64,000 bases of DNA from Eurosta solidaginis. Taxonomy: Eukaryota > Arthropoda > Insecta > Diptera > Tephritidae. Below the pieces are notes generated by a model that saw nothing but the letters and a program-made list of their open reading frames with translations, searched no databases and was not told where the DNA came from. Shown piece after piece: positions 23,310-34,488 of the stretch. Both the position numbers and the translations under genes were made by a program. The stretch is taken from contig NC_090323.1 of assembly GCF_040869045.1 (NCBI RefSeq), positions 155,454,426 through 155,518,425 of the forward strand, written 5' to 3'. Every line of letters begins with the position of its first letter. Positions within the stretch are counted from its first letter, which is position 1.

Positions 23310-23826
23310 TGTAAGGATAAGATCCCCCAAATTAGCTTTTATTCTTTCATCTGGCAACATCGTATTAGTGTCGTTCACAATGAACGTAAACAACACAAAT
23401 AACGTAAAACAAAAAAAATAAAACATTGTAATATATTCTCAGTCATTGAAATATAGCATGTAAGAGAGAGTTACGATATATGTGGGGTGAAACATGAAAA
23501 TGACGAGTGGCAAGAGTGACATCAGCACTTTCATGTTTCACCGCCTTCATTATAATTTGGACGACACAAGAAAAAACACGAACTAAGTGCGGAAATAAAA
23601 ACTAAGATATTTAATTGAACTAAGTTAAAGACAATATAAATAAAACAAACTAAAATTAGGCGTAAAGTTTACAAATTGGTTATTGAAATAAACAAACTCA
23701 AATACAACATAAATAAACAAACAAAAACCTAAATAAGACCAATTTATTTGGACATTAAGTCTGCACGTGGGGCTAATAGCCCAAAGGTGAGTGGCTCCCA
23801 AAGAGGTCACAAAATGGAACCTTATA
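23310..23826 (+). repeat. 3' LTR of the gypsy element
   Basis: It is 517 bp long and matches the 5' LTR from TGTAAGGATAA to CCTTATA, including the 14-bp hairpin. It is followed by GAGC, the second copy of the target duplication. Confidence 0.9.
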
Positions 23827-24004
23827 GAGCTCTCTACGAAATGCCTCTATAGCTTCATCTATAGTAAAAATTCTCATAGGCTTCCCTTCCGTTGAAAAAT
23901 TACCTTTAGACGATGGTGCGATTGTTGTGGTTGGTGAAAATATTGGTGTCGTTGACAACACTTCAATTTCTTCTTTGTCATTCGTTAAAAAGGGCTCACT
24001 TTGT
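23827..24004 (-). pseudogene. N-terminal piece of ORF split by gypsy, cut by copy B
   Basis: The frame runs from the edge of repeat copy B at 24004 down to the gypsy target site, with no stop. Residues include NDKEEIEVLSTTPIFSP, TTTIAPSSKGNFST and FTIDEAIEAFRREL. The N-terminus is lost at the copy B boundary; no clear start codon is present. The last 15 residues are paralogous to the ORF at 13281-13712. The frame continues across the insertion at 14061. Function unknown; two separate insertions have destroyed it. Confidence 0.5.
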
Positions 24005-24774
24005 TATACTCAGTTGAGCAGAGCTCACAGAGTATATTAACTTTGATTGGATAACGGTTGGTTGTACAGGTATAAAGGAATCTAGATAGATATAGACTTC
24101 CATATATCAAAATCATCTGGATCGAAAAATAATTCGATTGAGCCATGTCCGTCCATCCGTCCGTCCGCCCGTTAACACGATAACTTGAGTAAATTTTGAG
24201 GTATCTTGATGAAATTTGGTATGTAGTTACCTGGGCACTCATCTCAGATCGCTATTTAAAATGAACGATATCGGACTATAACCACTCCCACTTTTTCGAT
24301 ATCGAAAATTTTGAAAAATCGAAAAAGTGCGATAACTCATTACCAAATACGGACAAAGCGATGAAACTTCGTAGGTGAGATGAACTTATGACGCAAAATA
24401 GAAAACTAGTAAAATTTTGGACAACGGGAGTGGCACCGCCCACTTTTAAAAGAAGGTAATTTAGAAGTTTTGCAAGTTGTAATTTGGCAGTCGTTGAAGA
24501 TATTATGATGAAATTTGGCAGCAACGTTACTCTTATTACTATATGTATGCTTAATAAAAATTAGCAAAATCAGAGAACGACCACGCCCACTTTTTGAAAA
24601 AAAAGTTTTTTAAAGTCAAATTTTAAAATAAAAGTTAATATCTTTACAGTATATAATGAAATTATGTCAACATTCAACTCCAGTAATGATATGGTGCAAG
24701 AAAAGACAAAAATAAAAGAAATTTTCAAAATGGGCGTGGCTCCGCCCTTTTTCATTTAATTTGTCTAGGATACT

Positions 24775-27700
24775 TATGTATGTTTGTTTAATGGTGTGTT
24801 CAGTTTATACTTATATTTAAGAATTCATGAGCTTAACACCGGCTTATAATAATTGAATTTCAATTATTATGTTTTTTCTAAGAGAAACTGAAAAGAAAGA
24901 AACATTTACTGGCATACTGCGATGGACCATTTCGAAAACCGCCAACGTAATCATCATCAGGCAATTTTGTAATGTTATCAAAGGTTTCACCGGGATTCGA
25001 ACCGTGAATCACATGGTGAAACTGTAGTAGCCTTTAACCACTAGGCCATCCTGCTGGTATTTGTTTTCAAGCTTAATTCAGGTTTTCTCATTTCTACACT
25101 AACAACACAATTGAAACATTCTGTCTCTATATTGATTTGTGTGCCATGTAGATTTGTTTTTGTAAAGTTCTTCTTCGTTGCGAATGAGAAGCTTTGTCAA
25201 CTCGGGCTCAGTTGTACATATTTATGTATGTTTGTTTAATGGTGTGTTCAGTTTATACTTATATTTAAGAATTCATGAGCTTAACACCGGCTTATAATAA
25301 TTGAATTTCAATTATTATGTTTTTTCTAAGAGAAACTGAAAAGAAAGAAACATTTACTGGCATATTGCGATGGACCATTTCGAAAACCGCCAACGTAATC
25401 ATCATCAGGCAATTTTGTAATGTTATCAAATGTTTCACCGGGATTCGAACCGTGAATCACATGGTGAAACTGCAGTAGCCTTTAACCACTAGGCCATCCC
25501 GCTGGTATTTGTTTTCATGCTTAATTCAGGTTTTCTCATTTCTACACTAACAACACAATTGAGACATTCTGTCTCTATATTGATTTGTGTGCCATGTAGA
25601 TTTGTTTTTGTAAAGTTCTTCTTCGTTGCGAATGAGAAGCTTTGTCAACTCGGGCTCAGTTGTACATATTTATGTATGTTTGTTTAATGGTGTGTTCAGT
25701 TTTTACCTATATTTAAGAATCCATGAGCTTAACACCGGCTTATAATAATTGAATTTCAATTATTATGTTTTTTCTAAGAGAAACTGAAAAGAAAGAAATA
25801 TTTACTGGCATATTGCGATGGAACCATTTCGAAAACCGGCAATGTAATCATCATCAGGCAATTTTGTAATGTTATCAAAGGTTTCACCGGGATTCGAACC
25901 GTGAATTACATGGTGAAACTGCAGTTGCCTTTAACCACTAGGCTATCCTGCTGGTATTTGTTGTCATGCTTAATTCAGTTTTTCTCATTTCTACACTAAC
26001 AACACAATTGAGACATTTTGTTATTAATCTGTGTGCCATGTAGATTTGTTTTTGTAAAGTTCTTCTTCGTTGCGAATGAGAAGTTTTGCAAACTCGGGCT
26101 CAGTTTTACATATTTATGAATGTTTGTTTAATGGTGTGTTCAGTTTATACTTATATATAAGACTTCATGAGCTTAACACCGGCTTATAATAATTGAATTT
26201 CAATTATTATGTTCTCTAAGAGAAACTGAAAAGAAAGACATATTTACAGGCATATTGCGATGGAACCATTTCGAAAATCGCCAATGTAATCATCATCAGG
26301 CAATTTTGTAATGTTATCAAAGGTTTCACCGGGATTCGAACCGGGAATCACATGGTGAAACTGCAGTTGCCTTTAACTACTAGGCTAATGAGAAAAATTG
26401 AATTAAGCATGAAAACAAATACCAGCAGGATAGACTAGTGGTTAAAGGCAACTGCAGTTTCACCATGTGATTCACGATTCGAATCCGCGTGAAACCTTTG
26501 ATAACATTACAAAATTGCCTGATGATGATTACGTTGGCGGTTTTCGATATGGTCCATCGCAATATGCCAGTAAATGTTTCTTTCTTTTCAGTTTCTCTTA
26601 GAAAAAACATAATAATTGAAATTCAATTATTATAAGCCGGTGTTAAGCTCATGAATTCTTAAATATAAGTATAAACTGAACACACCATTAAACAAACATA
26701 CATAAATATGTACAACTGAGCCCGAGTTGACAAAGCTTTTCATTCACAACGAAGAAGAACTTTACAAAAACAAATCTACATGGCACACAAATCAATATAG
26801 AGACAGAATGTCTCCATTGTGTTGTTAGTGTAGAAATGAGAAAACCTGAATTAAGTATGAAAACAAATACCAGCAGGATGGCCTAGTGGTTAAAGGCTAC
26901 TGCAGTTTCACCATGTGATTCACGGTTCGAATCCTGGGGAAACCTTTGATAACATTACAAAATTGCCTGATGATGATTACGTTGGCGGTTTTCGAAATGG
27001 TTCATCGCAATATGCCAGTAAATGTTTCTCTTAGAAAAAACATAATAATTGAAATTCAGTTATTATAAGCCGGTGTTAAGCTCATGAATTCTTAAATATA
27101 AGTATAAACTGAACACACCATTAAACAAACATACATAAATATGTACAACTGAGCCCGAGTTGAAAAAGCTTCTCATTCGCAACGAAGAAGAACTTTACAA
27201 AAACAAACCTACATGGCACGCAAATCAATATAGAGACAGAATGTCTCAATTGTGTTGTTAGTGTAAAAATGAGAAAACCTGAATTAAGCATGAAAACAAA
27301 TACCAGCAGGATGGCCTAGTGGTTAAAGGCTACTGCAGTTTCACCAGGTGATTCACGGTTCGAATCTCGGTGAAACCTTTGATAACATTACAAAATTGCC
27401 TGATGATGATTACGTTGGCGGTTTTCGAAATGGTCCATCGCAATATGCCAGTAAATGTTTCTTTCTTTTCAGTTTCTCTTAGAAAAAACATAATAATTGA
27501 AATTCAATTATTATAAGCCGGTGTTAAGCTCATGGATTCTTAAATATAAGTAAAAACTGAACACACCATTAAACAAACATACATAAATATGTACAACTGA
27601 GCCCGAGTTGACAAAGCTTCTCATTCGCAACGAAGAAGAACTTTACAAAAACAAATCTACATGGCACACAAATCAATATAGAGACAGAATGTCTCAATTG

Positions 27701-28899
27701 TGTTGTTAGTGTAGAAATGAGAAAACCTGAATTAAGCATGAAAACAAATACCAGCAGGATGGCCTAGTGGTTAAAGGCTACTGCAGTTTCACCAGGTGAT
27801 TCACGGTTCGAATCCCGGTGAAACCTTTGATAACATTACAAAATTGCTTGATGATGATTACGTTGGCGGTTTTCGAAATGGTCCATCGCAATATGCCAGT
27901 AAATGTTTCTTTCTTCTTTTCAGTTTCTCTTAGAAAAAACATAATAATTGAAATTCAATTATTATAAGCCGGTGTTAAACTCATGAATTCTTAAATATAA
28001 GTATAAACTGAACACACCATTAAACAAACATACATAAATATGTACAACTGAGCCCGAGTTGACAAAGCTTCTCATTCGCAACGAAAAAAAACTTTACAAA
28101 AACAAACCTACATGGCACGCAAATCAATATAGAGACAGAATGTCTCAATTGTGTTGTTAGTGTAGAAATGAGAAAACCTGAATTAAGCATGAAAACAAAT
28201 ACCAGCAGGATGGCCTAGTGGTTAAAGGCTACTGCAGTTTCACCATGTGATTCACGATTCGAATCCGCGTGAAACCTTTGATAACATTACAAAATTGCCT
28301 GATGATGATTACGTTGGCGGTTTTCGATATGGTCCATCGCAATATGCCAGTAAATGTTTCTTTCTTTTCAGTTTCTCTTAGAAAAAACATAATAATTGAA
28401 ATTCAATTATTATAAGCCGGTGTTAAGCTCATGAATTCTTAAATATAAGTATAAACTGAACACACCATTAAACAAACATACATAAATATGTACAACTGAG
28501 CCCGAGTTGAAAAAGCTTCTCATTCGCAACGAAGAAGAACTTTACAAAAACAAATCTACACGGCACACAAATCAATATAGAGACAGAATGTCTCAATTGT
28601 GTTGTTAGTGTAGAAATGAGAAAACATGAATTAAGCATGAAAACAAATACCAGCAGGATGGCCTAGTGGTTAAAGGCTACTGCTGTTTCTCCATGTGATT
28701 CACGGTTCGAATCCCGGTGAAACCTTTGATAAATTTACAAAATTGCCTGATGATTATTACGTTGGCGGTTTTCGAAATGGTCCATCGCAATATGCCAGTA
28801 AATGTTTCTTTCTTTTCAGTTTCTCTTAGAAAAAACATAATAATTGAAATTCAATTATTATAAGCCGGTTTTAAGCTCATGAATTCTTAAATATAAGTA
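24775..28899. repeat. Inverted tandem array of 448-bp units with tRNA-like cores
   Basis: Four units in minus orientation (24775-26385) are followed by six in plus orientation (26386-28899). Landmarks such as GCTTAACACCGGCTTATAAT recur at 24831, 25279, 25727 and 26171. Each unit holds a tRNA-like core: A-box-like CCTAGTGGTTAAAGG and B box GGTTCGAATCC, with a following CCGGTGAAACC. The folded acceptor stem is poor, so these are tRNA-derived rather than working tRNAs. The block is flanked by a perfect 13-bp repeat TGTCTAGGATACT at 24762-24774 and 28900-28912, whose uninterrupted counterpart is at 53348. It was therefore inserted as one unit. Confidence 0.9.
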
Positions 28900-29462
28900 T
28901 GTCTAGGATACTTTTAATGCCATATGTCGAACAAAACACTACCAACCTTGTGAAATTTGGTAGGGAATTAGATTCTAGGACAATAACAGTTTTCTGCGAA
29001 AAAGGGCGAAATCGGTTGAAGCCACGCCCAGTTTGTATACACAGTCGACCGTCTGTCCTTCCGCTCGGCCGTTAACACGATAACTTGAGCAAAAATCGAT
29101 ATATATTTACTAAACTCAGCTCACGTACTTATATGAACTCACTTTATATTGGTGTAAAAAATGGCCGAAATCCGACTATGACCACGTCCACTTTTTCGAT
29201 ATCGAAAATTACTAAAAATGAAAAAATGCCATAATAATATACCGAATACGAAAAAAGGGATGAAACAGGGTAATTGGATTGGTCTATTGACGCAAAATAT
29301 AACTTTAGAAAAAAACTGTTAAATGGGTGTGACACCTACCATATTAAGTAGAAGAAAATGAAAAAGTTTTGCAGGGCGAAATCAAAAGCCCTTGGAATCT
29401 TGGAAGGATAACTGTTCGTGGTATTCCATATATAAATAAATTAGCGGTACCCGACAGATGAT

Positions 29463-32400
29463 GTTCTGGGTCACCCTGGTCCACATTTTGGTCGATATCT
29501 CGAAAACGCCTTCACATATACAACTACCACCACTCCCTTTTAAAACCCTCATTAATACCTTTAATTTTATACCCATATCGTACAGACAGATTACAGAGTC
29601 ACCCCTGGTACACCTTTATGGCGATATCTCGAAAAGGCGTCCACCTATAGAACTAAGGCCCACTCCCTTTTAAAATACTCATTATCAACTTTCGTTTGAT
29701 ACCCATGTCGTACAAACAAATTCTAGAGTCACCCCCGGTCCACCTTTAGGGCGATATTTCGAAAAGGAGTCCACCTATAGAACTAAGGGCCACTCCCTTT
29801 TAAAATACTTATTAACACCTTTCATTTGATACCCATATAGCATAAACAAATTCTAGAGTCAGCCCTGGTGCACCTTTATGGCGATATCTCGAAAAGGCGT
29901 CCACCCATAGAACTAAGGCCCACTCCGTTTTAAAATACTCATCAACACCTTTCGTTTGATACCCATATTGTACAAACGCATTTTAGAGTCACCCTGGTCC
30001 ACGTTTATGGTGATATCTCGAAAAGGCGTCCACCCATAAAACTAAGGCCCATTCCCTTTTAAAATACTTATTAACACCTTTCGTTTGATACCCATATTGT
30101 ACAAAAGAGTCACCCCTGGTACACCTTTATGGCGATATCTCGAAAAGGCGTCCACCTATAGAACTAAGGCCCACTCCCTTTTAAAATACTCATTATCAAC
30201 TTTCGTTTGATACCCATATCGTACAAGCAAATTCTAGAGTCACCCCCGGTCCACCTTTATGGCGATATCTCGAAAAGGAGTCCACCTATAGAACTAAGGG
30301 CCACTCCCTTTTAAAATACTTATTAACACCTTTCATTTGATACCCATATAGTATAAACAAATTCTAGAGTCAGCCCTGGTGCACCTTTATGGCGATATCT
30401 CGAAAAGGCGTCCACCCACAGAACTAAGGCCCACTCCGTTTTAAAATACTCATCAACACCTTTCGTTTGATACCCATATTGTACAAACGCATTCTAGAGT
30501 CACCCTGGTCCACGTATATTGTGATATCTCGAAAAGGCGTCCACCCATAGAACTAAGGCCCATTCCCTTTTAAAATACTCATTAACACTTTTCATTTGAT
30601 ATCCATATTGTACAAACGCATTCTAGAGTCAGCCCTGGTCCACGTTTATGTTGATATCATGAAAAGCGTCCACTCATAGAACTAAGGCCCATTCCCTTTT
30701 AAAATATTTATTAACATCTTTCGTTTGATACCCATATTGTACAAAAGAGTCACCCCTGGTCCACCTTTATGGCAATATCTCGAAAAGGCGTCCACCTATA
30801 GAACTAAGGCCCACGCCCTTTTAAAATACTCATTAACACCTTTCCTTTGATATCCATATTGTACAAACGCATTCTAGAGTCGCCCCTGGTCCAAGTTTAT
30901 GGCGATATCCCGAAAAGGCGTCCACCCATAGAACTAGGGCCCATTGCCTTTTAAAATACTTATTAACACCTTTCGTTTGATACCCATATTGTACAAAAGC
31001 ATTCTAGAGTCAACCCAGGTCCACCTTTATAACGATATTCCGAAAAGGCGTCCACCTGTAGAACTAAGGCCCACTCCCTTTTAAAATACTCATTAGCACT
31101 TTTCATTTGATACCCATATCGTACAAACATATTCTAGAGTCACCCCTGGTCCACCTTTATGGCGATGTCTCGAAAAGGCGTCCACCTATAGAACTAAGGC
31201 CCACCCCCTTTTAAAATACTCATTAACACCTTTCATTTGATACCCATATCGTACAAATTCTAGAGTCACCCCTGGTCCACGTTTATGGCGATATCTCGAA
31301 AAGGCGTCCACCCATAGAACTAAGGCCCACTTCCTTTTAAAATACTCATTAACACCTTTCGTTTGATACCCATATTGTACAAACGCATTCTAGAGTCACC
31401 CCTGGTCCACGTTTATGGCGATATCTCGGAAAGGCGTCCACCCATAGAACTTAGGCCCACTCCCTTTTAAAATACTCATTAACACTTTTCATTTGATATC
31501 CATATTGTACAAACGCATTCTAGAGTCAGCCCTGGTCCACGTTTATGTTGATATCCCGAAAAGGCGTCCACTCATAGAACTAAGGCCCATTCCCTTTTAA
31601 AATACTTATTAACACGTTTCGTTTGATACCCATATTGTACAAAAGAGTCACCCCTGGTCCACCTTTATAGCAATATCTCGAAAAGGCGTCCACCTATAGA
31701 ACTAAGGCCCACGCCCTTTTAAAATACTCATTAACACCTTTCATTTGATATCCATATTGTACAAACGCATTCTAGAGTCACCCCTGGTCCACGTTTATGG
31801 CGATATCCAGAAAAGGCGTCCACCCATAGAACTAGGGCCCATTGCCTTTTAAAATACTTATTAACGCCTTTCGTTTGATACCCATATTGTACAAAAGCAT
31901 TCTAGAGTCAACCCAGGTCCACCTTTATAACGATATTCCGAAAAGGCGTCCACCTGTAGAACTAAGGCCCACTCCCTTTTAAAATACTCATTAGCACTTT
32001 TCATTTGATACCCATATCGTACAAACATATTCTAGAGTCACCCCTGGTCCACCTTTATGGCGATGTCTCGAAAAGGCGTCCACCTATAGAACTAAGGCCC
32101 ACCCCCTTTTAAAATACTCATTAACACCTTTCATTTGATACCCATATCGTACAAATTCTAGAGTCACCCCTGGTCCACGTTTATGGCGATATCTCGAAAA
32201 GGCGTCCACCCATAGAACTAAGGCCCACTTCCTTTTAAAATACTCATTAACACCTTTCGTTTGATACCCATATTGTACAAACGCATTCTAGAGTCACCCC
32301 TGGTTCACGTTTATGGCGATATCTCGGAAAGGCGTCCACCCATAGAACTTAGGCCCACTCCCTTTTAAAATACTCATTAAGGCTTTCATTTGATACCCAT

Positions 32401-33330
32401 ATCGTACAAACAAATTCTAGAGTCACCCCTGGTCCACCTTTATGGCGATGTCTCGAAAAGGCGTCCACCTATAGAACTAAGGCCCACCCCCTTTTAAAAT
32501 ACTCATTAACACCTTTCATTTGATACCCATATCGTACAAATGCTAGAGTCACCCCTGGTCCACGTTTATGGCGATATCTCGAAAAGGTGTCCACCCATAG
32601 AACTAAGGCCCACTCCCTTTTACAATACTCATTAACACCTTTTATTTGATACCCATATCGTACAAACGCATTCTAGAGTCACCCCTGGTTCACGTTTATG
32701 GCGATATCTCGGAAAGGCGTCCACCCATAGAACTTAGGCCCACTCCCTTTTAAAATACTCATTAAGGCTTTCATTTGATACCCATATCGTACAAACATAT
32801 TCTAGAGTCACCCCTGGTCCACCTTTATGGCGATGTCTCGAAAAGGCGTCCACCTATAGAACTAAGGCCCACCCCCTTTTAAAATACTCATTAACACCTT
32901 TCATTTGATACCCATATCGTACAAATGCTAGAGTCACCCATGGTCCACGTTTATGGCGATATCTCGAAAAGGTGTCCACCCATAGAACTAAGGCCCACTC
33001 CCTTTTACAATACTCATTAACACCTTTTATTTGATACCCATATCGTACAAACAAATTCTAGAGTCACCCCTGGTCCACCTTTAGGGCGATATCTCGAAAA
33101 GGCGTTCACCTATAGAACTTAGGCCCACTCCCTTTTAAAATACTCATTAAGGCTTTCATTTGATACCCATATCGTACAAACAAATTCTAGAGGCAGCCCT
33201 GGTCCACCGTTGTGGCGATATCCCTAAATGGCGTCCATCTATAGAACCATGCCCACTCCCTCTTAAAATACTCTTTAATACCTTCCATTTGGTACACATG
33301 TCATACAAACACATTCCAGGGTTACCCTAG
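29463..33330 (-). repeat. 128-bp tandem array of copy B with higher-order repeats
   Basis: About 30 units contain GATATCTCGAAAAGGCGTCC and TTTGATACCCATAT. Variants recur at set distances: ATAGCATAAAC/ATAGTATAAAC at 29840 and 30351 (about 511 bp, four units); TTTATGTTGATATC at 30644 and 31541 (about 897 bp, seven units); AAGGCTTTCATTTG at about 32379 and 32763 (about 384 bp, three units). The frame 32854-33054 is repeat translation. Confidence 0.93.
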
Positions 33331-33433
33331 GTTCATTTTACTACCAGGTGATTTTCCCTTATTTTGTCTTCATAGCGCTCAACTGAGTATGTAATGTTCG
33401 GTTACACCCGAACTTAGCCTCCCTTACTTGTTT

Positions 33434-33771
33434 TAGTAATAATAATGAAATATTAATTTATAAACTATCATTACTATTCGGCAATGTTAAATTAGATTGA
33501 ATACTTTTCGAGTTTGATTTAACGCAATCGCATTACTATCTAGGTTTTCACAAAATGGTTCTCCGTAGGTAGTTTTGAAAACAAATAATAATAATAATAA
33601 TGAGATGTAAAATTTAAAATTCATTGTGATATATCCCTTTGTTCACGTCAATTTAAAATTAGGTTGATATTAGAAAGCAATGTATTTGTATACTTACTTT
33701 TCTTCTTCTTATTCTCACCCTTTTAAAATAAAAAACACTAAAGTTAAGATTCCTAATTCTATTTTATTTCA
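33434..33771. other. Gene-free AT-rich segment of the Polinton-like remnant
   Basis: This stretch between copy B and the next ORF remnant has no open frame of note. It holds an (AAT)n run near 33587-33602 and nothing else that I recognise. Confidence 0.5.
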
Positions 33772-34374
33772 TTATAAATTTAAATTACTATCCGATATGT
33801 ATTTGAACAAAATATATGCTGATTTTAAAGCACAGCGAATATGTCGTTGGTTGATTTTCACATTACAATCAGTAAGCAAATGATATTGACAACGCACAAC
33901 ATCTGGGTGTAAACTATATAATCTAGAGAGATTCATTCCATCACATCCTGTACTCTCCTCTTCAATGGCTTTTGGAGGACCTCTACCATCCACACACTTT
34001 TTCTTGTCCCTTAACATAAAATTGTATGTGCTTCAATGTTGACATCAAATAGTTTTTTACAGATTTAAAACTATCACTTCCATAGGACCATAATAAATTA
34101 TGGTGGTGTAACTTAACCAATTAGTTTGGCGTTGATTATCCTTACTCAGATCCTAAAATTCAAATGGAGCTTTTATGTGGAAACAGTGTGATTCTTCATT
34201 GTTGAGGACCACAGCTATTTCCTTTACAATAAATCTCTTATCGTATGCTTTAAAGCCTTGAACATCTACTGTCGCAAACATTATGAAAATTAATAAAGTA
34301 ATATCTTTGTAATGGTAAAAAAGAATTTTTATCATTCCTCCATATTTATATACTTTAAAAATATGAGAGGTCAT
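33772..34374 (-). pseudogene. Decayed ORF with VDVQGF and CALK blocks, possibly Polinton-associated
   Basis: The N-terminal piece (34374-34153) has a hydrophobic segment, then FATVDVQGFKAYDKRFIVKE and HCFHIKAPFEF. After several stops, the C-terminal piece (34017-33772) has MNLSRLYSLHP, CQYHLLTDCN and CALKSAYILFKYI. The order of an aspartate-containing beta strand first and a final CALK helix recalls an uncharacterised RNase H-fold-like protein I have seen in insect mobile elements, but the name is not certain. Stops and frame changes make it non-functional. It lies on the minus strand like the polymerase fragment, between repeat copies B and C. Confidence 0.4.
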
Positions 34375-34488
34375 TTAAAAATTTGGGCCCTTTAAAAATT
34401 GGGATCCCTCTCTAAAATCTGAGCTCGATACTCTCCTGCACTGATGAACTTCTGAGCTATTTTTTTCTTGCAGTCAGAACACAAAACA

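Larger units (their letters stand above)
14062..23826 (+). mobile_element. Ty3/gypsy LTR retrotransposon, mdg1/412-like, with nested repeat
   Basis: The element has two LTRs (14062-14577, 23310-23826), a tRNA-Arg-type primer binding site, gag, and pol in the order protease, reverse transcriptase, RNase H, integrase. The 4-bp target duplication GAGC lies at 14058-14061 and 23827-23830. It interrupts a minus-strand ORF. Repeat copy A (20621-22830) sits in the integrase 3' part. The LTRs remain very similar, yet gag and pol hold several stops and frame changes, so the copy is dead. The clade call rests on the Arg primer site, the 4-bp duplication and the protein motifs; no env is seen. Confidence 0.92.
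24005..33433 (-). mobile_element. TATACTCAG-family repeat, copy B, full length with nested array
   Basis: In minus orientation this copy has both ends: TATACTCAGTTGAGCAGAG at 24005 and, at 33375-33433, CTCAACTGAGTATG followed by TTCGGTTACACCCGAAC and CCCTTACTTG. The body holds a 128-bp array (29463-33330) and about 1.5 kb of sequence shared with copies A, C and D. The 4.1-kb tRNA-like array at 24775-28899 is nested in it. An inverted motif ATACTCAGTTGAG lies near both ends. No transposase is encoded, so it must have been moved by enzymes made elsewhere. Confidence 0.85.

Noticed and set aside
24980..28740. Cluster of functional tRNA genes
   Set aside because: A and B boxes are present, but the acceptor stem does not pair well, several copies have mutated T arms, and the unit is a 448-bp tandem repeat; treated as tRNA-derived.
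32854..33054. Repetitive minus-strand ORF with FVRYGYQ(I/M)KGVNEY
   Set aside because: Translation of the 128-bp array; the same peptide appears wherever the array is open.
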